A stretch of DNA of 64,000 nucleotides from Lichenostomus cassidix (taxonomy: Eukaryota; Chordata; Aves; Passeriformes; Meliphagidae): contig CM039184.1 in NCBI GenBank assembly GCA_008360975.2, positions 45,207,797-45,271,796 on the forward strand. The letters are read 5' to 3'. Shown one piece after another: positions 26,339 through 38,007 of the stretch. Both the position numbers and the translations under genes were made by a program. The notes under the pieces were generated by a model. It had not been told where the DNA came from. It made no database searches and was given only the letters and a program-made list of their open reading frames with translations. Within the stretch, counting starts at the first letter, position 1. Every line of letters starts with the position of its first letter.

Positions 26339-26610
26339 GAGTTTGCATGCCTAATAGTATTTTTAATATGCATTTCTGGAATTTGTGGTTTGAACTTTAG
26401 TCTTTTGAAAAGTAGTAAGTTTTATATAGGCACCATGTGTTTGGATCTAGGTTTATTTTGACTGAAGGAAATGATTTGTCAAGACATTTTCTCTTTAGCA
26501 TTACCCTCAAAGCTTGTGTTTTTCAATTCTTATACTGGGTGTCCTTTCAGAGTGCCCAATTTTCTGCATGCATGTTTATTATGAGTTTGTTGTCGCTAGG
26601 AAAGATATTA

Positions 26611-26792
26611 AGAATCATAGAATCCCAGAATCACAGAATATTCTGAGTTGGAAGGAACCCACAAGGATCATAAAGTCCGGCTCCTGGCCCTATACAACAC
26701 CATTCCCAAGTATTACACCATGTGCCCAAGAGTATTATCCAGGCAGGCGTGGTTCTGTGACCACTTTCCTGGCAAGCCTGTTCCAGTGCCCT
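26611..26792 (-). mobile_element. CR1 LINE 3' end, antisense
   Basis: Read on the + strand, it begins AGAATCATAGAATCCCAGAATCACAGAATATTC, the reverse complement of the terminal CR1 repeats. It continues with GTTGGAAGGAACCCACAAGGATCATAAAGTCCG and, further on, CACCATGTGCCCAAGAGTATT. It ends near GGCAAGCCTGTTCCAGTGCCCTGG, the segment that in intact copies precedes the ORF2 C-terminus. The wording is that of a CR1 subfamily common in songbirds. It is 5'-truncated, with a short internal loss before the GGCAGGCGTGG portion, and is inserted against the direction of SCFD2. Confidence 0.9.
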
Positions 26793-28280
26793 GGAATTGT
26801 AGTATATATGCTATCTGTGCCATCAGCTCAATGAAGATGGCCAGCAAAGTGGGGCTGAGTAAGAGAAAAGATACCCAGTATGCAAATACTCAGTTCACTA
26901 ATACATCTTTCTAAGGGGTTTTGTATTAGTTTCAAGCTCCCAGGAATTCAAGAGCTCCTTGCCTGGGGAGCAGCATTGAACAGGGAGCCTGATGTAATCA
27001 AACCCAGCTAGCCTGGAGAGAGAACATGCCATCTCCCTGTGCTGCCTTCAAAAGGAAGAGTCCTTGCTGAAGGTTACCAGGCAGAAAGCCTGACAGACCT
27101 GCAGGATGAAAAAGTGCCAAAAGACTAAATATAGGAAAGCCACAATAAGGAAAAGAAGAAGAGCTGTACCCTCAGGAGCTGGAGCCACAAGGATCAAAGA
27201 AAGCTGCTGTGGTGGGGAAAGCAAAGGAGCTCTGCTGTGCCCAAACATGGGTTGACACCACTTTCATCCTGTTGAGTGAATGCTGTTAAAAGCCTACGCT
27301 CATGCAAGGAAAGGAGGCAGAGAGTCTAAAAAGGAATTAAACTGTTTTGTCACTTTTCAGAGCCAAACATTTGGAGTGTTTCATACTCCAGGGTGATGTG
27401 ACAAGAGCAATTGCATGGGCTCTGTTGACATCACTCCCAAAGAATGGATCAAGGCAGTGTCAGGGGAGGGTGTTTTCTCAAGAAGGAAACAGTTTGCTAG
27501 GAAACAGTAAAGTCATCAAACTTCTAGAAGTGGCTGAGAGGAAACTGATGTAAAACATCGCCATCACATTTTAAATGAAAATGCAGTTCTATAAAGTCTT
27601 AACTGAAGTGGGGTGTTTGTGCCATTTTAAAGACAATTCGTTAGAGCTAAAGTTTCTCTATATTAGTTACAAGGCAGTCATAGAAGCATTGAAAACTCTG
27701 AATTGAAACAAGCTAGAAACTGATTTTATACTACAATGGAGCTGATTTATTTTTATTGGATGAATGGTAAAAGGTTATTCAGTGCACTGGTGAAAACATA
27801 TTGCATAAAATTCTTTTCCCTGTCGACCTCAGGCAGGGATTCTAGAATGTTTAGGCTGGACTCCTTGCTTCTACTGGGTAGTAATTTACCCCTCATTTCT
27901 TAAAGTCTCATGTGTATGTGTATCCAAAATAAACATCCACCCAAGTACTCTCCTCCCACTCTGGGAAAGGGAAGAAAGTAACAAAGAAGGAAAGGAGGGA
28001 GAAACACTGAGACTTCAGGAGAAACTCCCATAGGTTTCAGTGGAATCCATGGAGACTTTATTTCCCTGGAAACAGTTAAATAGTTCTAACTGGGCATCAT
28101 CGCATTGATTTCCCTCTCAGCTGCTACAGAAACCAGCATTCCATGAATACTTCTTCCTGAGCTTCCTCTTTGGTCTTCCTCGAGCAGCTCAGGGAGCTGA
28201 TCACTGATAATCCCTAGGTTTGGACAAATCCATGGATTTGGATGAAGCAAGTACAAACAGTACTTTCCTTCATTTTACAG

Positions 28281-28400
28281 GTGAATCGCCCTCACCCTGG
28301 TGATCATCCTCTGCTGATTATCTTTATGGTTGGTGGAGTGTCAGTCTCCGAGGTCAAAATGGTGAAGGATTTGGTAGCAACACGCAAACCTGGTACCCAG
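28281..28400 (+). CDS. SCFD2: SCFD2 internal coding exon (penultimate)
   Basis: An exon of 120 nt (40 codons, phase 0 at both ends) between TTCATTTTACAG and CCCAG|GTAAAA. It encodes VNRPHPGDHPLLIIFMVGGV followed by SVSEVKMVKDLVATRKPGTQ. The hydrophobic LLIIFMVGGVSVSEV strand-turn-helix is the pattern seen near the C-terminus of Sec1/Munc18 proteins, where the chain returns to the central sheet. The exon is uninterrupted, and its phase matches both neighbours exactly. Confidence 0.95.
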
Positions 28401-31400
28401 GTAAAAAAACAGCTCTAAACACACAGTTCCTATCCAAACAAAAAGTAAGAAAACTCATCAAATAGTGTTTTGCACACAGCCAAATGCACAGAAACAATGT
28501 TAGGATGTTGCTGTGTAATATCTGTAGGCAAAAAGTATTCAGGCACCAAGGGTCTGTTTTTTCACATGTTATAGTCAGCAACAAAAGTTCAAACTCAGGT
28601 TGGAGAGTTCAGAACAGACTGGCATTAATTTGAAGGAGCTTTCATCATGTCTCAAAAGATTAGTTTCTTTGTATTCTTTATAAACAGAAACATTTGCTGT
28701 CCAAAAGGCTCCAGGCTTCCTGGCAGTCCATCTACGGGACATAGCGCAGGGATACTCAGAAGGAGTCTGGGTACCACCTAGTGACTTTTCAGTGGTAATC
28801 CTGCAGGCCCACCAATTAGCATAGGTGAGAAGCAAAATAAATTACCCTGGATACAGCTATACTGTTCCTGCATCTGGCCAGGTGTCTCTGATAGATACCT
28901 GACCACTAGACCTTAAATACCCTGAAGCAGGTGATGTGGAGAAAGCCCCAAGTCTCTGCTTCCCTTGAAGGTGTTGTTGGACTCCTGGAAGGAGGTTGAC
29001 TCCCACAGTGAAGCTTCAATAATGTCCATGTGGCTGGTCTTTGCCTCATTCAGTCTCTGGCAGCAGAACTTGACTACAGAAACTGTCATCTCAATGGAGA
29101 AGGGAGGGAGAGGAGGAGGATGGGTGAGCAGCTGTTAAAAATCATCATTAACTGTGGAGGACCAATCAGGTGTCTGTTGAGTACTGCAGATGCACAGGGT
29201 AATACAAAAACTCTATAGTGCTGTGTGACCAGCTGTATCTTAAACTTAACTCTAGTTTCCAGGGTGGCTTGTAAACATCTTGTTTCCAGTTACTGTGGAA
29301 TGCAATTTTGATTAGTGATAAATCATTAGCATAATGGAGCCAACCAAAGGCAGAGCAGCCCCTCAGTTTGACATGTGTTTTCCATGTTTCAGTTGTCTTT
29401 GCAAGGCAATCTCAAGCAGTATTTTGTAAGATGGAGTACCATTTTTAGCAGTGATTTTTTTGATCTGATAACACGTCTCTTCCCCATTAGCCTACTGCTA
29501 ATCTCCTCAAAACAGCAAATTAAATTCTTTTCCCTCTTGGAGGGGAACTAAGTTGTGACACACTGATGGACAAGTTAATCCACACACAAAATATATTAAG
29601 ACACCCTGAAAGATAAACAGAGGGTTAATATCTGAGTTGGTTGAGAACTATGCAGGGAGATTTTCAACTGGCTTTCTAGAGGGACTTAAGGCTTGACAGT
29701 GTGGTGACACAGGATCTGGTGTTGCTTTGCTTTGGCTTAACCCTGGCAGCAGGTCACCCTCTAAGGCAGATTCCTAAAGCATTTTAAGCTTTTACTGCAT
29801 CTTGCCCTTTATCCAAATATGCTGTGTTAGAGGTGAAAGGACTTTGGGGGAGAGGTGGGAGGAGGAAAAGAAAGAAGAAATAAAGCAGTTGTGCAAGTCT
29901 CTCACAAAAAAAAGTTTATATGTTTGTTGGATTTACCTGGATTTCTTCACTATAGCTGTGAATATGCACCACCTGTTTAGGATTATTCTCTTTTCAAAAA
30001 GCCAGGCATTTTTCTAACTCAAGCCAGGGTTTAACAGAGCCTTTTTGTGCTGTTCAGGCAATCAGGTTCAGGCTTCAGGGAAACACTGGTCTTCCAAGTC
30101 CCTTCCAGTCAAACCAAGCACTAACATTTATACTAATTACTGGCTCTTGGAAAAATGGACAAATATACGAAAATTGAGTAAAGTAACTGAAGAAAAACTG
30201 ACAGGGTGCACTGATTACTTCAGCAACTGTTTGGAGTTGAGGCAAATGACATTTAAATGTAGAATAAGAGACACATGTTTCCATCCACAGAACAGCTCTG
30301 CATCTGAATATGAATGACAATTTTATTTCTCATGGAGAAGCACAAAGGAATACAGTGTTTCCTATGCACCATTTGGTTTTGGATAGTGGTAAATAGCTCC
30401 CCATAACTAGTGAGAAGTATCCTATTTTTGAAGAAATTACTTCTCTTTTTCTACTTTAATCAGGAGAGTAATAAAGGGGAAAGCATTAGAGAATGTTTCC
30501 CCCTCCCTTCTCCCAACATGCACAACCTTCTGTGTGGTTGTGACTGAGGCAAGCAGACAGATAAACCCTTTCAGATGCACCTTTAGATGTTAGCTGCATT
30601 CTTCCCTGCCTTCTGTGAGGGGGAACTTGCCATTGGAGCTCAGTGGGTCAGGATGGGAGCTCCTGCCTCTTCCACCTTGGCTGCCACTAGGAGAGGTACC
30701 CCTTCAGGTGAAGCATGAAAGAGGCATGCTGTAAGACAGGCATGGAGTATGGAACAAGGAGAAGGTCTGCAAAGGACTGTCCTGAAGAGAGCTGCCTGGA
30801 GAAGAGATGGACATTACTTATCTGGGCAATTCCCCTCTTCTCTGAAAAATGAAAGAAAAAACATTCACATTTATCCCCCTTGATGAGCCCTAGGACATAC
30901 TGAGACATCGAAGTTGCAGATCTCATTTTTCACTCTGGCCTTGCTATTAGTTGCACAAATTCCCTGAGGGTTCAGTGGTAGGACTCCAAGAAGAAATTGC
31001 TTTTATCTGTCAGTGGCTATTGTTGATGTTTGGCTTGTGCACCCAAAAACTTTGGTAACATGTCCCTTAGTGTTTTTCAGAGTTAAGCCGCGTGATAACA
31101 AGATGAGCACATACTGTGCTATAGTCTGATTCTCATGTAACATAAGTGAGACAGTGTCAGTCTTTGGCATCTGCAAGTTACAGAGAGTTTTTCAGGCTTA
31201 TGAAGGAAGAGATAATCAGTGTCAGTTTGCTGGAGATTGTGTGGGAGGACAAGGGAAGAGGAGAAGTGGGGGGGGGGGGGGGGCTATCACCAATACAGAA
31301 CGGATCCTGTCAGTATCTGAAGTGAAAAGATGAAAGAAAGAACAACAAAAAAAGTTGAAATGCAGTGTTACCACACACTTGCCATGTGATGGACAGTACA

Positions 31401-32325
31401 AGGCATTTAATAGGTGCTGCAGTAGACAGACACACAGACATACTCTGTTGTTGATGTTTCTGCTTCCTCTCTTTGCCTTTGTGCTGAAGAAGCAAATTCA
31501 TTTTCAAGTGGGCTAGTATGATTAAATCTGCCCCCAGATCCTGCCTGCAGTCTTGACCCTACAGACATTGCTAAACTTGGGGCTCAGTAAGAGCAGTATC
31601 CTGTGATTTCAACCCTGGGTTAGCTCCTCACAGCAAGAGTATACACAGTCCCTCCTGGATGATAGCTTTGCCCTGCAGAGAAGCCTTCACACCAGGCAGT
31701 TATATACTGGTTTTCACTTAAGGAAAACAGATACCTGCACCTAGCAGGATGTGTCTCATGGTTGTAGTGAGCAATGGTTTCATTCATCAGACCTGTCTGG
31801 GATTTAAAACTGGAAGAAAGCAAGGTGATAGCATCTGACAGTGCTGAAGGTTGAGCCTGATGTGAAGAACAGCCTGTGCCTGGTCTGAAGAGATGTTTCT
31901 GAACACGGAGTCTGGCTCCCTGCAGCAGGAACTTCTGTGGTGCTCACCTTGCCTTCAGCTGAAACAGGCCTCACTCAAATCTGTGCTATAGGAGAGGAAA
32001 CCACAGTTTCATCAGCTGGTGCCTTGCAGTAAATGCAATGGCAGTCACAATAAATCACTGGGTAAGATGGGGGTAGAAATGTGTCAAAGCACACATTCAT
32101 TAAGTATACAATGCTACCAGTCATTATGCTCCGTAAAGTGATTTAACTGCAGTTATTAGCGAGCAGACAGTTTCACTGGACAAGTTGTATTGCCCTGTCA
32201 GTAAACACCAGAAACAGACAGCCTGTCTAGAGCTGGGTAAAGCAAACAGTTCCTATCTATGGCTCATTAGTACTGTCTCAATCCCTTTCAGTTTGACTTG
32301 TTGTTTCTTGTTCCCTTCCGTTCAG
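28401..32325 (+). other. SCFD2: last SCFD2 intron
   Basis: The intron runs from GTAAAA (28401) to CTTCCGTTCAG (ending 32325). It contains a G16 homopolymer at 31268-31283. No gene, RNA or recognisable transposon is visible in the rest. Short open frames on both strands have no recognisable content. Confidence 0.75.
31268..31283 (+). repeat. G16 homopolymer
   Basis: Sixteen consecutive G residues follow GAGGAGAAGT. A run of this length can fold into a G-quadruplex on the sense strand of the SCFD2 transcript, and it is a site where read-through and assembly errors are common. Confidence 0.97.
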
Positions 32326-32418
32326 GTAATTGTGCTCTCCTCTGTACTCCTGACACCACACAGTGCCGTTGAGTTGTTGTTTGCCCCAGACCATCTCCAG
32401 CCTGATGCTGATATCTGA
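32326..32418 (+). CDS. SCFD2: SCFD2 terminal coding exon
   Basis: The final coding exon, 93 nt including TGA at 32416-32418, starts after CTTCCGTTCAG. It encodes VIVLSSVLLTPHSAVELLFA followed by PDHLQPDADI and the stop. The KPGTQ|VIVLS junction with the previous exon is the expected SCFD2 reading. The last dozen residues are more variable than the preceding exons: in human, as I recall, the protein also ends a few residues after an ELLFATD-type stretch, so the length is normal. The four exons together give about 163 C-terminal residues of a protein near 680 residues in mammals. Confidence 0.93.
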   Translation, partial: VIVLSSVLLTPHSAVELLFAPDHLQPDADI

Positions 32419-34010
32419 TGGGGGAGGCTATGGAGAAGCTGAGTGAATGCCTTGCCTGGAAACATCACATCCCTGGTCTGGCACTCTTCTCAATAGCCCT
32501 CCAAAAACTGACGTGTCACCTGCTGCAGGTACAGCTCCAGGGGAAACAGCTGGGTATCTGGCTGCAAGGGAGCATCTGAAGCTCATGGGCATCTCTTCAA
32601 AATGGTTCAGTTGTCATGCAACAAATCTCTCCTCCTTAACGATAGCACTCTGCAGTGCTGAACCACTCCCAGCCTCACTCAGCATGGTGAGGGTGATTGT
32701 TTGTAATAATTCCCTAGAACAGGAGCAGCTGAGGACCAGGTGATGCACAGTTTGCACTCCCCAAGCAGTACCTTTCTTCCTAATGGCTTTGCTGGGCTTG
32801 CAGCTGCTGGGAAATGCTATTGAGGGAGTGAAAGGCTAGCAAAATCCACCCTCTATCATGCTACCGTCCAAAACATGTGCCTTATACAATGTTAACAACC
32901 TCTGCTCTTACTTTGTCCCTCACTCTGGAGAGATTATAGAACACAGCCCTGATTTAGCTGGCACAGCAGCTCCCAGTCTTGTGGTGCTCTTTCAGCAGGA
33001 CTCTTAGAGGCAGGGAAGCAGAGAGCCAGGCTCAAGGGCTGGGTTACATGGCTGCTTTTCTCTCAGCTTTCCGTTTCCTGCTCTAGTTTCTCCACCCACA
33101 GTCCCAGAAGAAAAGGCTGTTTCTGATGGCACACGTCTCTGTAGATTTGTGCAGGAGGCCATATGGGCTGTGATGGTTTTATGATAACCCCAAAAGAATT
33201 CTCCCCTCACATGCATTTAAAAAAGAAAAAGAGAGAAGGGGAAAAAAAGGGCATGATCCCATTTTCAAGAGGCCACAGCACAGATTCTTTCTTGAGCTAG
33301 ATTTCTGAACATCATGATTAGAGAACAGTTTTTATTTTTGATTTATGATCATGAAAGAGCTGCAATCAAATTCAGTTATGTAATTTTCTTTATAAAACTT
33401 TGCTACAATCCGTGATGAAAGAGCAGCAGCCAATAGAGATTTTAATTGCATATAGCACCAAGATTTTCAAATTGCAACATAAAATGGTGGAGCTCTAAAG
33501 CTGCATCCTCTTGCTTCATCCAAGTAATGCTACAGCTACAGCTTACACTGAGATGAGAATGTGAAATTAAGTGACATTCACTCTATCATAGTATTCCTTA
33601 TTATGCCAAAGGAGTAGATTAAATGGGAAGTAGTTTTTTAAATTTTGTTCACTAGCTAGCATTAGTTCTCCTAAATGTTTATAATGGTCTTCAGAAAAGG
33701 GTGCATTTTGGTTTAAGTTCACTTTTGAGTGGCTGGAAGGAAACAATGGACTGATTATAAAGCATGGACAATGTCGCCTCTATGGAAGAGAAATTTATAA
33801 GAATGACTATAGAATGGAACTTTGTGCTATAAAAATTGAGAAATGTTATGAGATTGCAGTATTAAAAGCTCAAGGAATAGTTTGACTAGAGCAACTGGAA
33901 AGCAAGTAGCCAGTCTCTTGGTTTTTCTGTCATTCTGTACTGTTCAATCTTTCTTAGAATGTGGTTGTTTTGTAAGTTCTGTAATCAATAAATCAATGCT
34001 CTTACAATGC
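32419..34010 (+). other. SCFD2: probable SCFD2 3' UTR
   Basis: Non-coding sequence after the SCFD2 stop. The first good AATAAA downstream is at 33987-33992, which would give a UTR of about 1.6 kb ending near 34010. The extent is inferred only from that signal. Other AATAAA motifs at 35378-35383 and in the RASL11B 3' region could serve as alternative ends. No transposon is evident. Confidence 0.45.
33987..33992 (+). promoter_or_regulatory. candidate SCFD2 polyadenylation signal
   Basis: AATAAA in the context GTAATCAATAAATCAATG is the first canonical hexamer after the SCFD2 stop. The sequence 20-45 bases downstream contains T-rich TCATCTCCTTTTCC. Use of this site cannot be shown from sequence alone. 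Confidence 0.45.
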
Positions 34011-35514
34011 CAAACCTGATCGGTCATCTCCTTTTCCTAGGGTGTAGAGCTACACGTGCCAGAACTGCATATTCCTGCAACCCCTTTTACGTTATTTGGC
34101 TGCCCCTAGGAATCTAGACCTTCTGTTTTGGGAGGCATCCTAGTACATTTCCTACACTCCACTCCTAGCAGAAAAGCTCACCTATGTCCAGTGGCCATTG
34201 CTGAGCTCAGGTACTCACACCTCTGAGATGCTGCTGCTTTCCTGAGATGATGGAGGCTGCCAGTTGTGGTCTTCACTCCCCCACCTCTCTTTCATCAAAT
34301 GCTCTCAGGTCTCTGACTTGGCCATCTAAAGACCTACTGTATTGAGAAGGCAGAGGGTGAGTCTAAGTAGACACTGGTGATCCTGCGCTTCCTCTGGGTC
34401 AAGTAACTCCTCTGACTGAGACAGAAACTAGTTTTCCAGGCCCACACACACTTTAGAGGAATCTTCTCAGCCAGTGGGACCATGGCTGAGATGGTGATTG
34501 ATGCTGGAACTCAGCCACTATCTCATACTTAAGCACTTATAGACCAAAAGTACAGCAGAGACTTTCCAGTGGCCCTAGTGCAATAGTAAGCTTATTTGTA
34601 GGAAATAGATGTAGCAGCTACACAGAACCTGGGCTTGGGGAAAAGGCTGAGGGATGAGGAATTCCCTGCCAGTTCCAAGTGAGTAGAAACAGCACCAAAG
34701 AATTTTGCATGGGCAGGGAGTGTCTGAGTCCTCTGCCTGTGACACCAAGCAATACTCAACAGGTATTGAGTATATATAAGAGGAAAAAACATAAAGCCAC
34801 CCTTGGGAAATTGGTTTACTTCTATATTAATAAGCTAAGCACTATTTGGTATAAACTTGGACTGGAAGAGCAAGCTCAGTTTTGTTTGCAACTCCAATCC
34901 TAAGTCACTTGGCTAGTAACTCATGGTCTGAAGGATCATCAGCAGGACCCTGTCAGTTTCCCTGCACCACTTACTGCAGCTGTGTACTAACAAGGTGAGC
35001 CTGTATGGTCGTCAGCCTAGTCCCAGCACAAACTTCCTCCTCAGGAAGGCTCCTAGTAAAGCTGCTTTAAACATGAAAAAGGTAGCTGAAGATTTGCAAT
35101 TTGATTAAGTTCTTCATTGTGATATAGCTCAAAACATAAATATTCTTTAAAAAAAAAACCTGCAGTCACCTAGAATTCACGTTCTTTCAGGTTTTGACCT
35201 ACCTCACACCATTCCTTTCTCACTAGAGAGAACTACCAAAGTATTTTTAACAAGTGGAAATGAAGAATCCCATTTTAATTTGAAAGGTCTTTGCCTTATT
35301 CAGTTCCTCTCCTAAAAGAATTTCTTAAAAGGAAGTTGTAAAGCAGTTGTGAGAGCTCCCCCGCTGTGGTTTATGCTAATAAAGCAACAGCATAGGCAGG
35401 AAAGGACACCTTGCTGTTTCTGCAATGTATGTTAACTACCTTGAGAAAGCTATTACTTTGTCTCAACATTTCAGTGGTTGTTACTCGTTTTTTCTCACCC
35501 CCAAAGAACACACA
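34011..35514. other. convergent intergenic gap between SCFD2 and RASL11B
   Basis: About 1.5 kb separates the two inferred 3' ends. No gene or transposon is recognised. It contains another + strand AATAAA at 35378-35383, which could be a distal SCFD2 end. The spacing is tight enough that read-through from either side would produce overlapping antisense 3' ends. Confidence 0.5.
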
Positions 35515-35535
35515 AGGAAACATGCAATTCAAAAA

Positions 35536-35541
35536 TTTAAT
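35536..35541 (-). promoter_or_regulatory. candidate RASL11B polyadenylation signal (ATTAAA)
   Basis: The + strand TTTAAT reads ATTAAA on the - strand, the commonest variant hexamer. The downstream element looks good (TGTGTT-rich, 15-35 bases beyond). Assigned by position and context only. Confidence 0.45.
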
Positions 35542-35599
35542 GTTGTACCAGGCAGTAAGAATGAAAAGTCCACTCCCTAGAAGGAGTAACTGTACATGA

Positions 35600-35608
35600 A
35601 ATAAATAA
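35600..35608 (-). promoter_or_regulatory. AU-rich element nonamer in RASL11B 3' UTR
   Basis: On the - strand the sequence reads TTATTTATT, the nonamer typical of mRNA-destabilising AU-rich elements, within a TTATTTATTT run about 60 bases before the proposed poly(A) signal. A single copy is weak evidence, but it would suit a transcriptionally induced small GTPase gene. Confidence 0.4.
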
Positions 35609-36635
35609 GTTACAGTTTAAACAAAAGCACAACTGGCTTTTTAAAGTGCATGTGTATAAGGCCCTTAGGCTCTGAACTCCATTGGCTCAATATTAAAAAA
35701 AAAAAGTAAGTATTTATATAAATCTGCCATGTGTTTAAGAACGAAGAAGGTCTGGCTCAGCTCAGAACAAGCCATCAGCTTCATTGCCTGGAGCCAACCA
35801 TGCTTCACACCTTTTGTTCTTTTTGTGCCTACTGCACGCAGGAGAGAGAGAAAAGGATGTCTTAGAATGGCATCTGTAATAGACACTCCAACTCCTCACC
35901 CGTTCCTCAGAAGCTCAGTGTTGGACCATTTAGTCTGGAGAGTACTTTTTTCAGACAGTAAAAGAGCTGTTTGTAATTAGATATGTTTACACCCTGTGGA
36001 CAATAGCTTTGCATACAGAGACTGGTCAAGTTGTCAGCAATAACATGGCTAGTAAAAATAAAGGACCATTGTTTACAGTCTTGATGCTCAGTCCTGTCCA
36101 CTTATTTTACACTTACTTTTACAGAAACTTTTCTTGTTTGCTTATTTGTTTTGAAATACATAGAAAAAACCAAGTTCTACTGTGCAATAAAATTAAAGAG
36201 TTGCGTCATGCTGTCCTTTATCCATGTGAGAACAAAACTCAAGTGGTTACTTCTGAACAGCAACCTGCAGTTCAGGGCATTTCCCTGCTCAAGTTGAGTT
36301 TCAGCAAAAAGGTTGTTTCTGCAAAATGAATGTCAAATCTGTCCAACTGGGAAAAAAGGCAAATTGTTTCATGTACTAAAAAGTTTCCTTTCCAAATGAA
36401 AATACTGTTCGGCAAGTTACATCCTAAAACTATTTTTCAGGAGGTTTTGGGTTGGTTTTTTCTTTTCTAATCTGATAATGTTCCTTTTTTAAGCAATTGC
36501 TTAAAGACTTCTACCATGCAAAAGGCTACTCAAACCATCCTCCTTTCACAATGCCTTGGATTCTACATGGGGTAGTGTTAAACACCCCAGGTTTCAATCT
36601 CAAGCTAAACGCTGGGTAGATCAAGGGCAGCGCTG

Positions 36636-37103
36636 TCAAACGGAAGTGACAGTCCTCACTTTGGCAGACAAAGCTTGCTTAAACCTTCTCTTCAAATCCT
36701 GCATGTTGGGTGATTTTGGCCGTGGAATAAGAGAGGTTCTCCTCCTCTCAGGGGTGCTGGTTATTTGCTGTTTATTGACTTCTTTACAGAGGAGATGGAA
36801 GGCATTGAAGACATTGTTATAGTTTTCACTGACAGATACTTCATAGAAAGTACAGCCCAGCATATTGGCCAGCTGAAGTCCCTGCTGAGGCTCCACCTCT
36901 TTGATATGCAAGAGATCAGCTTTGTTTGCCACGATGACAACAGGGACCATGTTCCCTGGATGCAGCTGACGAACGTGATGGTAAAGGTGACTGAGTAGTT
37001 CAAAGCTCTTATAGTCAGTGATGGAGAAGACAATCACCAGGGCATCTGCCCAGCGAATGCATCTGTTCAGCTGCTCATTACAATCCAGACTGTGTTCATG
37101 GAT
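36636..37103 (-). CDS. RASL11B: RASL11B exon 4 (terminal)
   Basis: The terminal exon, 468 nt including the stop, starts after the acceptor TCATTTTTCAG. It codes for residues 87-241. It contains the hydrophobic strand ALVIVFSIT (107-115), the G4 guanine-recognition motif NKAD (146-149, preceded by VVIVA) and the G5-like EVSVS (174-178). The tail is conserved: [20 protein letters not shown], then [17 protein letters not shown]. This tail is basic and shows no CAAX box at the C-terminus, so prenylation of the usual Ras type is not expected, as is known for the RASL11 subfamily. Identity to mammalian RASL11B as I recall it is very high. The frame is intact throughout. Confidence 0.97.
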   Translation of the reverse strand: MHEHSLDCNEQLNRCIRWADALVIVFSITDYKSFELLSHLYHHVRQLHPGNMVPVVIVANKADLLHIKEVEPQQGLQLANMLGCTFYEVSVSENYNNVFNAFHLLCKEVNKQQITSTPERRRTSLIPRPKSPNMQDLKRRFKQALSAKVRTVTSV

Positions 37104-37930
37104 CTGAAAAATGAATGGTCTCAAATTAGATAGCTGAAGTCATAAAAGATTAAAGGAACCTGTCTTCAAGAGTCTGTAAAGCCAAATAGCATTTTACAGC
37201 TTCAGACATATATTTGGATTTCACATAGTAAGTATGAACTTAATCTGAGCATAGCGAATAAATGCAGATGTTGATTCAGCTGCAAAAAGCTGGAATTTAA
37301 CACTGGAGTTTGCTATACTCAAATGGAAAATTGACCTGAGTAGTTCTGCATGCAGAGAAAGACTTTGTAGTTCCACAGAATGGGAAATTAACTGGCTAGA
37401 CAGTAAGTCTGGGGAAGCAAAGATATGAGCTGGAAGCATTTAGACCTGGAGTGTTGCCCAGTTCAAAAAGGCAACAATCCAGGATTACTCAGGTCTATAC
37501 ATTCAAAACTTTTAACTTTTGACACACTAATGAGCACAGCCACAATGTAGCAGACTTTGTCATACGCATTTATGAAGCTTGCTGGGCAGTGGTCATGACA
37601 TTTGTTTTCACATATACCTTATTTGCACAGAATCGTTTCTGGGTTTGTGCCTAACGTTCCCAATATACAGGAATAAGGCACTTCAGTAATTCAGCCGCTC
37701 AAAAGTAATGGCTCTCCAGTGAACAAATGATTCAGTGAAACAGTCTCTCAACACAGCTGGCTTGACTGGTTAAAACACAAGTTACCAGCTCTCCCACACA
37801 GAACATGAAACTCTGAAATGGATAGCAAAATATTTTATAGAAAGACCGTAACAAGATGCTGCACAGAGGGATGTAAGCACACAAACATTTAGAGCTTCTC
37901 TGGTAAACTGCATGGTTGCATCTAGCTCAC
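37104..37930 (-). other. RASL11B: RASL11B intron 3
   Basis: An 827-bp intron with a GT donor (CAG|GTGAGC, on the - strand at 37930 downward) and acceptor TTTTTCAG before 37103. Compact size is typical of birds. Nothing else is visible in it. Confidence 0.9.
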
Positions 37931-38007
37931 CTGAACTCCTGGAGTATCTTGCACTTGGATGGCCAACATCTCTCCATCCACCTGGATGTGCCTGCTGTAG
38001 AGATTAC
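37931..38007 (-). CDS. RASL11B: RASL11B exon 3
   Basis: A 77-nt exon completing Gly61 and coding to Gln86: [20 protein letters not shown] then TPGVQ. It carries the G3 motif as DTPG (81-84), where classical Ras proteins have DTAGQ. The residue at the position of Ras Gln61 is Val85. This is a family trait of RASL11 proteins rather than a local defect. The exon ends in phase 0 and joins exon 4 as GVQ|IHEHSL. The acceptor reads TTTTTGTCAG and the donor CAG|GTGAGC. Confidence 0.97.

Larger units (their letters stand above)
22977..28280 (+). other. SCFD2: SCFD2 intron with CR1 fragments and microsatellites
   Basis: The intron runs from GTAATG (22977) to TTCATTTTACAG (ending 28280). It holds two CR1-derived segments in sense (about 23.23-23.48 and 23.86-24.10 kb), one in antisense (about 26.61-26.79 kb), a (TG)20 compound microsatellite, a duplicated 14-mer and a TTTAA run. 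I see no independent gene. Confidence 0.75.
35515..36635 (-). other. RASL11B: probable RASL11B 3' UTR
   Basis: Sequence downstream of the RASL11B stop on the - strand. The proposed end is set by ATTAAA at 35541-35536 (reading down the - strand), followed about 20 bases later by a GT-rich stretch (complement of CAAAGAACACACAAGG). This gives a UTR of about 1.1 kb. An AU-rich nonamer lies at 35600-35608. I found no canonical AATAAA on the - strand in this interval. No transposon is seen. Confidence 0.5.
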
